A DNA stretch of 34,789 nt from Candidatus Woesearchaeota archaeon (GCA_018221135.1 JAAOYB010000010.1:1-34789), one strand, 5' to 3'; numbered from the stretch's first letter, positions 16,030 through 23,813 are shown. Made by a program: numbers and translations. Notes: generated from the sequence alone by a model not told the origin.

Positions 16030-16761
16030 TTATCCGACGTAGCTCATTTGTTGCTTGGTTGTTTCTTCTCCTGGAATTGCTGGTGGAGCACCTGCTCCTG
16101 AGAGCATCTTTTTGAGTTTGTCTTCGAATACTTGTGCTTGTTTTAGTAGTGGTTTGTAATCTACAGAGAGATCTAGATATTTGTCGAGTGTTTGTATTAC
16201 TTTAGCAGCACTATTGCTATCCGGCAATGCGCTTGCTGTCTGCGCGAATAAACATGTTAAGTCTTCGTCTGTTGCTTTTAAGAGTAAAGCACTTGTGACT
16301 CCGACTATGATGCTTTCCTGTAATTTTTTTAGTTTCATATGGTCTAAGCGTTTAGCTTTTACGTCGTTAGTAGTATAATAGTAGAGGTTAGGTTCTTTTT
16401 CTTTTGTTTCTCCTGCTGCCATGACGCCTTCTATGCTTAGTATCTGCGTTGCTTTAACAGTCTTGGCGAATTCGAATATGCTCTTGGCTATCTTCCACTC
16501 CAAACCCATAGGATTCAAGATGGTATGTAAGATTATGATATTGTATTTTTTGTCGTAGAAAACCCCCATTGGGTGTATGAGTTTGCCTTTGTGAACAGTC
16601 GCAGTAGGAGTGAACTCGTCGTATTCGAAGTGTCCTATGAAGTCTGCGTTTGTGTGCTCGATTAAGAACTCAGTAACAATAGTTCCAATCAACCCGATAC
16701 TTGGAAAACCACAAATAATGACTGGTCGTTTGTCTATCTTCTTTTTTAACTTAATACGCAT
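16030..16761 (-). CDS. PAC2-family protein (proteasome assembly chaperone-like)
   Basis: 243 aa. PAC2 fold signature: VIICGFPSIGLIGTIVTEFLIEH near the N-terminus, HPMGVFYDKKYNIIILHTILNP, ILSIEGVMAAGET, and a C-terminal helical part. Archaeal relatives (PbaA/PbaB) bind the proteasome alpha ring, and this genome has psmA in the same window. The C-terminus ends MSYVG and not in a clean HbYX motif, so proteasome docking is not certain. ATG 16761 is preferred over GTG 16773 because GAGGTGAG then sits ~8 nt upstream. Confidence 0.88.
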   Translation of the reverse strand: MRIKLKKKIDKRPVIICGFPSIGLIGTIVTEFLIEHTNADFIGHFEYDEFTPTATVHKGKLIHPMGVFYDKKYNIIILHTILNPMGLEWKIAKSIFEFAKTVKATQILSIEGVMAAGETKEKEPNLYYYTTNDVKAKRLDHMKLKKLQESIIVGVTSALLLKATDEDLTCLFAQTASALPDSNSAAKVIQTLDKYLDLSVDYKPLLKQAQVFEDKLKKMLSGAGAPPAIPGEETTKQQMSYVG

Positions 16762-16817
16762 AACTACTCTCACCTCTTAATAATTGTATTCTTAGAAGTC
16801 TGTGTTTAAAAATCTTA

Positions 16818-17408
16818 CTATAAGGTTGAATTAAAATAGTTGTGTACTATTTGGTCTATGTATTGATGGTTCCCTGTAAAATCGTGTCTTAGGCGAGCGA
16901 TTACTTGTCCTGGCCGCATAGGCCCTTTGTAATCTCTGGGGCTAAGAAGACTGTCTGCTTTGTCTACAGCACCTATTATTTGTGTTAGTATAGGAACTTT
17001 GCAATTACCACACCCATTTTGCAAGTCTTCAGGTGTTTGAGGATACCCTCCTTTTTGATAAACGTGGTGGCCGAAAACAGGTTTTCTTATGTGTTTATGA
17101 AAATCTTCTAAGATATCATATCCTATCTTCGGGTGTTCTCTCATTAACTCTTTTTCTTTTGGTGTTAAGTCTCCGTTTTTACTAATAATCGAGGGGTCTA
17201 TTCCTATTTTTCCGATGTCGTGCAAGATCGCTGCGGTTGTGAGGTGTTCTAAGTCCTCACCGTTAATACTGTTTAATACTCCTATTTCGTGGGCCATTTG
17301 TCCTACTTGAACGCTATGATCATATGTGCCTGCGTGGTGTTGACTAAGTATATCTAAGAATTCTTGTACTTTTTCTTTGTTTAGTATCTCTCTAAATCCT
17401 GCGCCCAT
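16818..17408 (-). CDS. HD-GYP-like metal-dependent phosphohydrolase
   Basis: 196 aa. H31 (YDHSVQV), H63-D64 in AAILHDIGKIGI, H92 (EHPKIGYDIL), H114-H115 with GGYP at 120-123, and D149 (AVDKADSL) form the HD-GYP metal set. Bacterial HD-GYP proteins cleave cyclic-di-GMP; in an archaeon another phosphodiester or nucleotide is likely. A GCGNCK segment (132-137) inserted after GGYP could bind metal. No receiver or signal domain. A TATA box at 17457-17464 (minus) gives a ~25-nt leader. Confidence 0.85.
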   Translation of the reverse strand: MGAGFREILNKEKVQEFLDILSQHHAGTYDHSVQVGQMAHEIGVLNSINGEDLEHLTTAAILHDIGKIGIDPSIISKNGDLTPKEKELMREHPKIGYDILEDFHKHIRKPVFGHHVYQKGGYPQTPEDLQNGCGNCKVPILTQIIGAVDKADSLLSPRDYKGPMRPGQVIARLRHDFTGNHQYIDQIVHNYFNSTL

Positions 17409-17456
17409 AATAAAATCAAACCTTGCGTGTAAAGCTAACCAGTAGAGCTTAATTAC

Positions 17457-17464
17457 TATATAAA
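17457..17464 (-). promoter_or_regulatory. TATA box for the HD-GYP-like gene
   Basis: TTTATATA on the minus strand between the ACT and HD genes. Confidence 0.55.
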
Positions 17465-17477
17465 CCTCTCGATTTTT

Positions 17478-18176
17478 TTAACTGGCTTTACTGTCTAAGA
17501 TTTCAAAGCCTTCTGTGTTTATCTTGGCTCTTTTAAAGAGGTTTGTTAGTAAGTTGTAGGCTTTTTGGTTGTCTTTGTCGTCTACGATTATGTTGATTTC
17601 TTCACCGCAACTAAACGCTTGGACGATGTTGATGCTGTTAAGACTTAACTCATTAGTTAGTGTTAAGAGTACTCCTGGCGTGTCACGTCCGTTAAATGGC
17701 ATTGCTATGATGAATTCGCAGAGTCCTTTGTGTGTCGCCATGACTTTTCCTTCAAATAAATTCAGGATTTTGTCCATGTTCGCTTCTTCGACTATTGCGT
17801 GAAGAACGCTGTGCCCTTTAATCAACCTAAATAAGTCGTTGTTGTATAATTCGTTGATCTTAAAGGATTTATTGATTAGTTGCAATGTTGATTCGTCTTT
17901 TACGAATTCTATTTTTACCATGTTGCTTCGAACATGCAATGCGCTGTCTGCGAGTATTTTTTCTGCTTTTTCTAAAAGGTTTGAGTCGTTTCTTTTTGGC
18001 CTCTTAAGCCTCCTTATAGCTGTTCTTACGCTTTCAGGGTGCAGTTCTCGCTCAGGGTTTTGTATAACTATGTGTTTTGCTAGAGTCCCTGCACTGATTA
18101 ATTTACGCTCATATCCCATCCTAAGGATTGGGTCTTCCTCTAAAGTTTTGCTTATTAGATAATTCATATTATCCAT
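17478..18176 (-). CDS. HTH-ACT domain protein, probable amino-acid-responsive regulator
   Basis: 232 aa. The N-terminal half is helical and basic (ISAGTLAKHIVIQNPERELHPESVRTAIRRLKRPKR at ~26-62), HTH-like; the C-terminus is an ACT domain (TPGVLLTLTNELSLNSINIV..INIIVDDKDNQKAYNLL, about 163-215) as in aspartokinase, a small-molecule sensor usually for amino acids. Similar HTH-ACT proteins occur in archaea without known function. AGGTGAT before the ATG and TTTAAATA at 18214-18221 define the start. Divergent from an Lrp gene across a promoter region full of dyads. Confidence 0.8.
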   Translation of the reverse strand: MDNMNYLISKTLEEDPILRMGYERKLISAGTLAKHIVIQNPERELHPESVRTAIRRLKRPKRNDSNLLEKAEKILADSALHVRSNMVKIEFVKDESTLQLINKSFKINELYNNDLFRLIKGHSVLHAIVEEANMDKILNLFEGKVMATHKGLCEFIIAMPFNGRDTPGVLLTLTNELSLNSINIVQAFSCGEEINIIVDDKDNQKAYNLLTNLFKRAKINTEGFEILDSKAS

Positions 18177-18213
18177 TGGTTATCACCTTTTAGTAGTCAA
18201 AATTATTATATGG

Positions 18214-18221
18214 TATTTAAA
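18214..18221 (-). promoter_or_regulatory. TATA box for the HTH-ACT gene
   Basis: TTTAAATA on the minus strand, ~40 nt before the start codon; the leader holds AGGTGAT. Confidence 0.6.
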
Positions 18222-18246
18222 GCTTTCGCTTTTTTGGCGTTTTTTG

Positions 18247-18335
18247 GGTCGTTTTGACCAACAAAAATCAAGAAAAACGGTAAAACAATAGTTTAATCTG
18301 GTCGTCTATAACCAAACCCGGTACAAATTGAACCG
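18247..18335. promoter_or_regulatory. Three GGT..ACC dyads in the ACT/Lrp divergent promoter region
   Basis: GGTC-GTTTT-GACC at 18247-18259, TGGT-N8-ACCA at 18299-18314 and CGGT-N9-ACCG at 18319-18335. Such spaced inverted repeats suit a dimeric Lrp- or ACT-type regulator. They lie between the two divergent TATA boxes. Confidence 0.45.
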
Positions 18336-18349
18336 AAACGTAGCACAAA

Positions 18350-18357
18350 TTTAAATA
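18350..18357 (+). promoter_or_regulatory. TATA box for Lrp paralogue 1
   Basis: TTTAAATA; expected transcription start near 18378, inside the nested dyad at 18361-18394. Confidence 0.6.
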
Positions 18358-18360
18358 ACA

Positions 18361-18394
18361 AATAAGTTATTACTACTAAATAACAACACTTATT
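18361..18394. promoter_or_regulatory. Nested dyad overlapping the Lrp-1 transcription start
   Basis: AATAAG (18361)/CTTATT (18389) encloses GTTATT (18366)/AATAAC (18379). Its place between TATA box and start codon would suit autorepression. Confidence 0.45.
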
Positions 18395-18409
18395 CGAGGT
18401 GGTTTGTTC

Positions 18410-18859
18410 ATGAAAGAAAAAGACATGAAAATCATTAATCATTTAAGGCGAGACGCCAGGATGCCGCTTACCAAGATGAGTCGTAAGACTCAAATCCCAG
18501 TCTCAACTATATTCGACAAACTAAAAATCTTCGAAGAAGACCTAATAATAAAACACACCACGCTAATCGACTTTTCAAAACTAGGCTATTATACACGAGC
18601 AAACATTGCTTTTAGAGTCGACAGAGAAGACAAAGAACTACTAAAAAAACACCTATTAAAACACACCAGCATAAACAGTGTTTACAGGATTAACAACGGA
18701 TACGACTTCATGATAGAAGCAATCTTCAAACAAATAAAAGACATAGAAGACTTCACAGACGAAATAGAACAAAAATTCAAGATACTAGACAAAAAAACCT
18801 ACTACATAATCGAAGACCTAAAAAAAGAAAGCTTCCTCACTAATGCAGACTACTTTTAA
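18410..18859 (+). CDS. Lrp/AsnC-type transcriptional regulator, paralogue 1
   Basis: 149 aa. N-terminal AsnC-type HTH (MKEKDMKIINHLRRDARMPL..KTQIPVSTIFDKLK) and a C-terminal alpha/beta ligand-type domain (ARANIAFRVDREDKELLKKHL..INNGYDFMIEAIFK..). ATG 18410 is chosen because GAGGTGG sits 7 nt upstream; a TTG at 18404 is also in frame. Close homologue of the gene at 22682 and more distant relative of 23217. Lrp-type proteins commonly bind amino acids and control amino acid genes, which fits the tryptophan-rich neighbourhood; the ligand is not known. Confidence 0.88.
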   Translation: MKEKDMKIINHLRRDARMPLTKMSRKTQIPVSTIFDKLKIFEEDLIIKHTTLIDFSKLGYYTRANIAFRVDREDKELLKKHLLKHTSINSVYRINNGYDFMIEAIFKQIKDIEDFTDEIEQKFKILDKKTYYIIEDLKKESFLTNADYF

Positions 18860-18886
18860 TACTAAGGATTATAACCTATTTGAGTT

Positions 18887-19744
18887 TCATACTCTGCTTA
18901 GAGAAGTTACTTTTTCATCTTTATTTAAGATTCTTAACGCATAGCTTGGACTTTTTCCTTCATGAACAATTGCTCTTAATGCTTGTGCGAACTCTGTTGT
19001 GTTCTCTCTATTAAACCCATTTCTTCCAAAACAAACACCTGCTCCTCCAGCTGATACTGCACCATATGCCATCTCAAATATTTCTTTATCATCAAGTTTT
19101 GGTCCACCAGCAATAACTACAGGAACGTCCCCACAAGATTCAACTACACTACTAAAACTCTCAGCGCTTCCTGTGTATGGAACTTTTATTATATCTGCTC
19201 CTAATTCAGCACCTATTCTAGCTGCGTGTCGAACGAGTTTGGTATAGTCCTTGTTGTTATTTTCTTTTAAGTCAAGGTAATTCTCGTCTTTTCCAAAGCC
19301 TTCTTTTCTAGGATACATCAAAGTCAATAAAGGAACTCCTAAATTTTCAGCTTCAGATGATATAAGTCCTAGGTTGTGCAACATCTCAGTTTCGTACATT
19401 GAACTTACATTAACATGTACTCCAACGCCATCAGCCCCGTAACGTAAAGCTTCTTCAACATTTCCAATCAAAATCTTTCTAGTGTGTTGGCCTAACGAAG
19501 TACTTGCTGTAAGATTCATTATAAAACCCACATCTCCTATTTCTTCAAAAGAGTTTTTCATAACGCCTTTAAAACCTAATATGGCGTCTACTCCGCCGTC
19601 TACTATTTCTTTGACTTTTGACTTCATATCTCTAAGCCCTTCTTCAGGACCATCTAATAACCCATCGTCTATAGGTATCATCACAAGCCTTCCTGATTCA
19701 GTATTAATGATTCTTTCCAATCTTCTTTTTTTACCTATATTCAT
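18887..19744 (-). CDS. DhnA-type class I aldolase (ADTH synthase / FBP aldolase family)
   Basis: 285 aa. GKKRRLERIINTESGRLVMIPIDDG at the N-terminus, LMYPR with Y144, and K187 (ADIIKVPYTG) as the Schiff-base lysine, then VVIAGGPKLDD and GAGVCFGRNGFNR for phosphate binding. Opening residues and length match archaeal 2-amino-3,7-dideoxy-D-threo-hept-6-ulosonate synthase, which starts the archaeal shikimate route; FBP aldolase is the alternative. The usual DHG is DDG here (residues 26-28). It starts just after the VOC gene with AGGAGGT, so it is translated from the NACHT-VOC-aldolase unit. Confidence 0.88.
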   Translation of the reverse strand: MNIGKKRRLERIINTESGRLVMIPIDDGLLDGPEEGLRDMKSKVKEIVDGGVDAILGFKGVMKNSFEEIGDVGFIMNLTASTSLGQHTRKILIGNVEEALRYGADGVGVHVNVSSMYETEMLHNLGLISSEAENLGVPLLTLMYPRKEGFGKDENYLDLKENNNKDYTKLVRHAARIGAELGADIIKVPYTGSAESFSSVVESCGDVPVVIAGGPKLDDKEIFEMAYGAVSAGGAGVCFGRNGFNRENTTEFAQALRAIVHEGKSPSYALRILNKDEKVTSLSRV

Positions 19745-19745
19745 C

Positions 19746-20183
19746 TTACTTACCTCCTAGGTACTCAGTTTTTTCAAAGAGTTCCACAAGCACTCCATCA
19801 GGATCATTTAGGAACACATATCTATGCCCGCTTCCACCAACAGAAGGTTCCTGTCCGATAGCTATCCCTTTTTTTCGTAGTTCCTCACAAGCAACAACTA
19901 TGTCTTCTACTCCCAAAGCCAAGTGTTTAGTTCCTATAGTTCTTAAATCCCCTATCAAAGTTTTTCTATATTCTGGTAAGGGATTAAACTCTTTAAAGCT
20001 AAACAATTCTAATCCATAACCATTGTTTAAATACATTAATGCTATCTTTGCACCCATTTCTTTTCTTTCAAATAATTTGCTTGGCTTAAAACCGAGTTTT
20101 TGGTACCAAGACATTGACCTATCTAAGTCTGACACTGTTATCGCAGTGTGGTGTCCTATAATTTTTAATTCATCTTTTTCCAT
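19746..20183 (-). CDS. VOC/glyoxalase-family metalloenzyme
   Basis: 145 aa, two beta-alpha-beta3 units. The N-terminal unit has GHHTAITVSDLDRSMSWYQKLGF and LELFSF; the second has TKHLALGVEDI, YVFLNDPDGVLVELFEKTEY. The His/Glu set (H11 or H12, the Glu of LELF, the His of TKHLAL, the Glu of VELFE) is complete for metal binding. Lyase, epimerase or dioxygenase activity cannot be told apart. Directly upstream of the aldolase (1-bp gap) and ~14 bp after the NACHT stop, so one operon. Confidence 0.88.
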   Translation of the reverse strand: MEKDELKIIGHHTAITVSDLDRSMSWYQKLGFKPSKLFERKEMGAKIALMYLNNGYGLELFSFKEFNPLPEYRKTLIGDLRTIGTKHLALGVEDIVVACEELRKKGIAIGQEPSVGGSGHRYVFLNDPDGVLVELFEKTEYLGGK

Positions 20184-20197
20184 TTTATTTCTTCCTC

Positions 20198-22546
20198 CTA
20201 AACCTTTTTATCTACTCCTTCATTTTTTATTTTTGAAAATAAACCAAGAAGTTCAGCATGGTTATCTGACCATATATGATCAAATACTTCACACATACCA
20301 ACTTTGTTTTGTAAGGACAAAGCATATGATAAATGGTATTTCATAAAAGAACTTAATTTTTGATTTTCTTTTAAGTAATCATAAATATTGAATAAACTTT
20401 TATCAAAGTCGAGTCTGGCCAACTCCAATAAGCCATGACTAATTCTTATTTCATCTTTAGACTTTTTTAGTCCTAAAACTATTTTTTTAAATAAATCTTC
20501 TTTGTATTTCTCAATATCTTCTAAGTCTACCAAAAATTCTTTTTTGTTTTTCTTCCAAACACTATACTGTTCCCATGCATCATCTCCGATGTTTTCTATA
20601 ACCCACATAATAGTGGATAAAAGAATAGGGTCGTTAGACGATAGGTGCTCGAAGACGTATTTTAAGTATTTTATGTCTTTTTTTATTCCTATCACTTCAA
20701 TAACAGAATACAATAAATGAGGATCATTACTTGTTTGAAGAATCTTAACCAATAAATTAAATAATTTTTTGCTCTTAATATCTATATTTGAATTAAACAA
20801 GACATTGGTTAATCGAGCATTAGGATTTTTGGATTTATCAAAAAAACGTATTATGTTGTTATAGGTTTTTTTATCTTCTATTTTTATGAATATCTTGTTT
20901 AATTCATACCAATTATTATAGAATTTTTCATCTGACAAGTAATATACTTCTAATAAATTATTTATGAGAAACGAATATTTTTCTTCATTTATTAGTCCTA
21001 CATCTATTAAGATGTTTGATAAGTAAAACAAGTGTTTTAAATCTTTATTTTTGTGATATGTGCCCTGAAGCATGTTTAGCAGGTTATTTTCTTTTTTTAT
21101 CTTAGTATAAAATAACCCTATGTCTTGCCAATAATCAGATTTGATTATCATATCAATAATTTCTGTTGGAAGCTTACCATCATATTTTTTTGAGAGGTAT
21201 AAAGCACAAAAATAGTCTTGTATTGATTGATGTATAAATTCAAAAGAATTAATTTTTGTTTCACTAAGAATACTGGAAGAAATCAGTATTTCATAAGCTA
21301 TGTTTTGTTTGTCCTCAATAAACATCTCGGAGATGTTCTTAGTCAAGTCACCAGTAGTAATCTCACTTATTTCTTTTTTATTATCATATGCTACTTTAGA
21401 TAGTATTTCTATTATTTTTGGGATGAAAAGTTTCTTATCAAGATTTGTGCTATCTATCTTTCCATAAACCATTATGTCTACATAATCTTTGTATAAATCA
21501 AGGTAAGACCTTACTTCTAAATCACCTCTTTTATCTATCTCTATGGCTAAATTCAAAAAAAGAGGGTTTTTACAAGTCGCGTAAAGATTCTTATTAGTCT
21601 TAAACTGATTGTATAAATTATTCGAGTCTTGTTGAAACAATATTTTTCTAACCTGTTTAAATGATAAATCCTCAAGAACAAATGTTGAAAGGTTTAATTC
21701 TTTTTTTGGATCTGAAGAAGTCCTACAAGTAACTAAGTACTTATTTTGGTTATACTTTACGAAGGTTTTGTTTAGAATTGAGATAATCGAGTTTCTTTTC
21801 TCAAAGGAAGTTTCGTTTAACCCATCAAACATAAAGAAAAAGCTTCCTTTTTTAAGCAGAGAAAACACAATCTCCAAATCTATTTTTTTGTGTGTTTCCT
21901 CAAGTATTTTTTTTTGTATTATCTTAGGAAAATTAGTGTTTATAGGTTCTTTAAAAGAAAAAGTTATGGGTATAAAATTTGAGTTTTTTGCTAGATGATA
22001 AGATAAATATTTGGTAATAGTTGTTTTTCCTGATCCTGAATTTCCTAGTAAGAGTATTTTTGTTTCTTCTTTTAGGACATCAATTATTTTTTCTTTTTCA
22101 TAATAGGTACTCCTGTTATTTTGGGATGTCAAATATGCTTTTTTTGCTAATGGGATTTCTAACTGTGCGTTTCTTTTATTTTTTTCAATTATTTTTTCTC
22201 TATAAACAGATAGGATGGTTAAGGGATTTTCATTATCATTTAAAGAAGCATACGAGAAATCATCACCGACCACATATTTTGATTTAAGTACATTTAGGTG
22301 ATTTTCTAATTTGTAAACCCAATCCAAGTTTATCATGTATTCTTTATCTTTTTCTAATAAAACTTCTTTGTTTAGAAGCTCTTTTAAGAATTTATGCACG
22401 GCTTGATACGTCAATGACTCACCTCTTTTTTTTATCTCGTAAAAAATTTTTCTTGCGGAAAGAGGGTATTTATATGTTAATATATCTAATATTAAATTCT
22501 TACCTTTATTGCTACCATATGTTAATTCCACCCATAAATTATTCAT
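20198..22546 (-). CDS. NACHT-type STAND NTPase with N-terminal winged helix (NLR-like)
   Basis: 782 aa. An N-terminal winged-helix-like region (residues ~15-75) is followed by a linker, then NACHT: Walker A GNSGSGKTT at 168-176, Walker B FFFMFDGLNE with D241, sensor TCRTSS at 273-278, the winged-helix region FEFIHQSIQDYFCALYL, and a long C-terminal helical HEAT-like repeat array to the end. STAND proteins are molecular switches; bacterial NACHT proteins include anti-phage sensors, while wHTH versions can be transcription regulators. The gene looks richer in A/T than its neighbours, a sign of transfer. Leaderless start: TATA at 22567-22578 lies ~27 nt upstream. Confidence 0.9.
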   Translation of the reverse strand: MNNLWVELTYGSNKGKNLILDILTYKYPLSARKIFYEIKKRGESLTYQAVHKFLKELLNKEVLLEKDKEYMINLDWVYKLENHLNVLKSKYVVGDDFSYASLNDNENPLTILSVYREKIIEKNKRNAQLEIPLAKKAYLTSQNNRSTYYEKEKIIDVLKEETKILLLGNSGSGKTTITKYLSYHLAKNSNFIPITFSFKEPINTNFPKIIQKKILEETHKKIDLEIVFSLLKKGSFFFMFDGLNETSFEKRNSIISILNKTFVKYNQNKYLVTCRTSSDPKKELNLSTFVLEDLSFKQVRKILFQQDSNNLYNQFKTNKNLYATCKNPLFLNLAIEIDKRGDLEVRSYLDLYKDYVDIMVYGKIDSTNLDKKLFIPKIIEILSKVAYDNKKEISEITTGDLTKNISEMFIEDKQNIAYEILISSSILSETKINSFEFIHQSIQDYFCALYLSKKYDGKLPTEIIDMIIKSDYWQDIGLFYTKIKKENNLLNMLQGTYHKNKDLKHLFYLSNILIDVGLINEEKYSFLINNLLEVYYLSDEKFYNNWYELNKIFIKIEDKKTYNNIIRFFDKSKNPNARLTNVLFNSNIDIKSKKLFNLLVKILQTSNDPHLLYSVIEVIGIKKDIKYLKYVFEHLSSNDPILLSTIMWVIENIGDDAWEQYSVWKKNKKEFLVDLEDIEKYKEDLFKKIVLGLKKSKDEIRISHGLLELARLDFDKSLFNIYDYLKENQKLSSFMKYHLSYALSLQNKVGMCEVFDHIWSDNHAELLGLFSKIKNEGVDKKV

Positions 22547-22566
22547 ATAAAACGGAAATGTTTTAC

Positions 22567-22578
22567 AAATATATAAAG
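22567..22578 (-). promoter_or_regulatory. TATA box for the NACHT-VOC-aldolase operon
   Basis: CTTTATATATTT on the minus strand, ~27 nt before ATG 22546. Confidence 0.65.
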
Positions 22579-22586
22579 ATTCTCTT

Positions 22587-22611
22587 AAAAATCAACTAAT
22601 AGTTGATTTTT
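22587..22611. promoter_or_regulatory. Perfect 12-bp-arm palindrome between divergent promoters
   Basis: AAAAATCAACTA and TAGTTGATTTTT with a single central base. It abuts the NACHT TATA box on its upstream side and lies ~12 bp before the likely Lrp-2 TATA (TTTTAAATAG, ~22623-22632). Best read as an operator for one or both promoters. Confidence 0.65.
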
Positions 22612-22654
22612 TTATACTTTACTTTTAAATAGTCTTTTTACATTATTGTAATTA

Positions 22655-22671
22655 TTTCGATTTTTTCGAAA
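22655..22671. promoter_or_regulatory. TTTCGA-N5-TCGAAA dyad in the Lrp-2 leader
   Basis: 6-bp perfect arms around TTTTT, just upstream of the start codon at 22682. Possible autoregulatory site or leader hairpin. Confidence 0.4.
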
Positions 22672-22681
22672 AAAACAAAAA

Positions 22682-23146
22682 ATGTTCAAAATGAAAGAAA
22701 AAGACCTCAAAATCATAAGTCACCTTAGGCGTGACGCAAGAATGCCCTTGACTAAGATGAGTAAGAGTAGCGGTATCCCTGTAAGCACCATTTTTGATAG
22801 GCTTAAAGTTAACGCTGAGGATTTCATCGTAAAACACACATGTTTATTGGATTTTAGTAAGATGGGCTACCACACCCGAGCAAACATCGTGTTCAAAGTC
22901 AGCAATGAAGATAAAGAAAGCTTCAGAAGTTTCATGATTAAGCACTCTAGCATTAATAGTTTGTACAAAATCAATAATGGTTTTGACTTCATGGCTGAAG
23001 GAGTCTTCAAACACATAAAGGACATGGAAGAATTCATAGAACTCGTAGAATCCGAGTTCAGAGTTGAGGATAAGAAATATTATTACATCGTTGATGATCT
23101 TAAAAGAGAAGGATTCCTAACAAAGGAAGAACCAAGCTTCTTTTGA
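22682..23146 (+). CDS. Lrp/AsnC-type transcriptional regulator, paralogue 2
   Basis: 154 aa. Nearly the same domain text as paralogue 1 (MKEKDLKIISHLRRDARMPLT.., IPVSTIFDRLK, GYHTRANIVFKV, INNGFDFMAEGVFK, DDLKREGFLT), so a recent duplicate. No Shine-Dalgarno site precedes either ATG 22682 or ATG 22691; the latter would match paralogue 1 exactly. Together the two paralogues bracket the aldolase-VOC-NACHT block, which runs in the opposite direction. Confidence 0.87.
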   Translation: MFKMKEKDLKIISHLRRDARMPLTKMSKSSGIPVSTIFDRLKVNAEDFIVKHTCLLDFSKMGYHTRANIVFKVSNEDKESFRSFMIKHSSINSLYKINNGFDFMAEGVFKHIKDMEEFIELVESEFRVEDKKYYYIVDDLKREGFLTKEEPSFF

Positions 23147-23183
23147 ATTTATTGGAAATTTTTTGGTTTTTCTTAAATAACGC

Positions 23184-23192
23184 TTTTAAACC
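23184..23192 (+). promoter_or_regulatory. TATA box for Lrp paralogue 3, inside a TTGGTTT/AAACCAA dyad
   Basis: TTTTAAACC region ~29 nt before ATG 23217. TTGGTTT at 23163-23169 and AAACCAA at 23188-23194 flank it, so a bound dimer could block TBP. Confidence 0.45.
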
Positions 23193-23216
23193 AATTCAAC
23201 CATTCTAGTTTGTTAT

Positions 23217-23696
23217 ATGTTAAGTAAGAATGAACTAAGAGTTTTATCTCACTTAAGAACTAACAGCAGGATGACGCTCTCAGAAATCGCTTATAGAACA
23301 AGTCTAAGTGTTAGCAACATTCATTCCATTGTTAAAAAGTTAGGCAGAGTAGTTGAGAAACACGTCTCGCTTCTCGATTTTCAGAGTTTGGGTTTTCCTT
23401 TAAAGGTTCACTTCGCTCTCAGCGCATATAACAAAAAAGCCTTGAAATATTTCTTGCTTAACCATTCAAGTATCAATTCGCTTAGTAGTGTTATGGCTAA
23501 GATGAACGATTCTTACTTTGATAATCCTTACGATTATTACTTTGAGGCAATCTTCAAAAACTTCGTTGAATTAGAGGATTTCAAAAAGCGATTAGAAATC
23601 TACGACATCATAAAAAGCGATGAGCATTTAGTAGTTGAAGACCTAAAAAAAGAAGAATTCAAAGCCCAAAAAGCTTCTATGTCGACAAAAAAATAG
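23217..23696 (+). CDS. Lrp/AsnC-type regulator, paralogue 3 (diverged)
   Basis: 159 aa. HTH at the N-terminus (LSKNELRVLSHLRTNSRMTLSEIAYRTS..VSNIHSIVKKLG), a diverged C-terminal domain with a short insert (KMNDSYFDNPYDYY) and a Lys/Ser-rich tail. It shares VVEDLKKEEF with the other two paralogues but little in the ligand-domain core, so it may bind something else. Lies directly upstream of the TrpRS operon on the same strand; leaderless start. Confidence 0.82.
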   Translation: MLSKNELRVLSHLRTNSRMTLSEIAYRTSLSVSNIHSIVKKLGRVVEKHVSLLDFQSLGFPLKVHFALSAYNKKALKYFLLNHSSINSLSSVMAKMNDSYFDNPYDYYFEAIFKNFVELEDFKKRLEIYDIIKSDEHLVVEDLKKEEFKAQKASMSTKK

Positions 23697-23785
23697 TTTT
23701 CCGATGATTTTCTAATTACTTCTCCTTTTTTCGTAAACCTTCCAATAAAACCCAACAAAAATCCGAGTTTTCTTAGAAAACCCAC

Positions 23786-23793
23786 TTTAAAAA
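23786..23793 (+). promoter_or_regulatory. TATA box of the TrpRS-decarboxylase-chorismate mutase operon
   Basis: TTTAAAAA ~24 nt before the TrpRS ATG, indicating a leaderless mRNA. Confidence 0.6.
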
Positions 23794-23813
23794 AGAACAC
23801 CTAATCATTTTGC

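Noticed and set aside
20198-23696. Mobile element or defence island boundaries
   Set aside because: No transposase, integrase, terminal repeats or target duplication found; the NACHT gene is bounded by ordinary operon genes.
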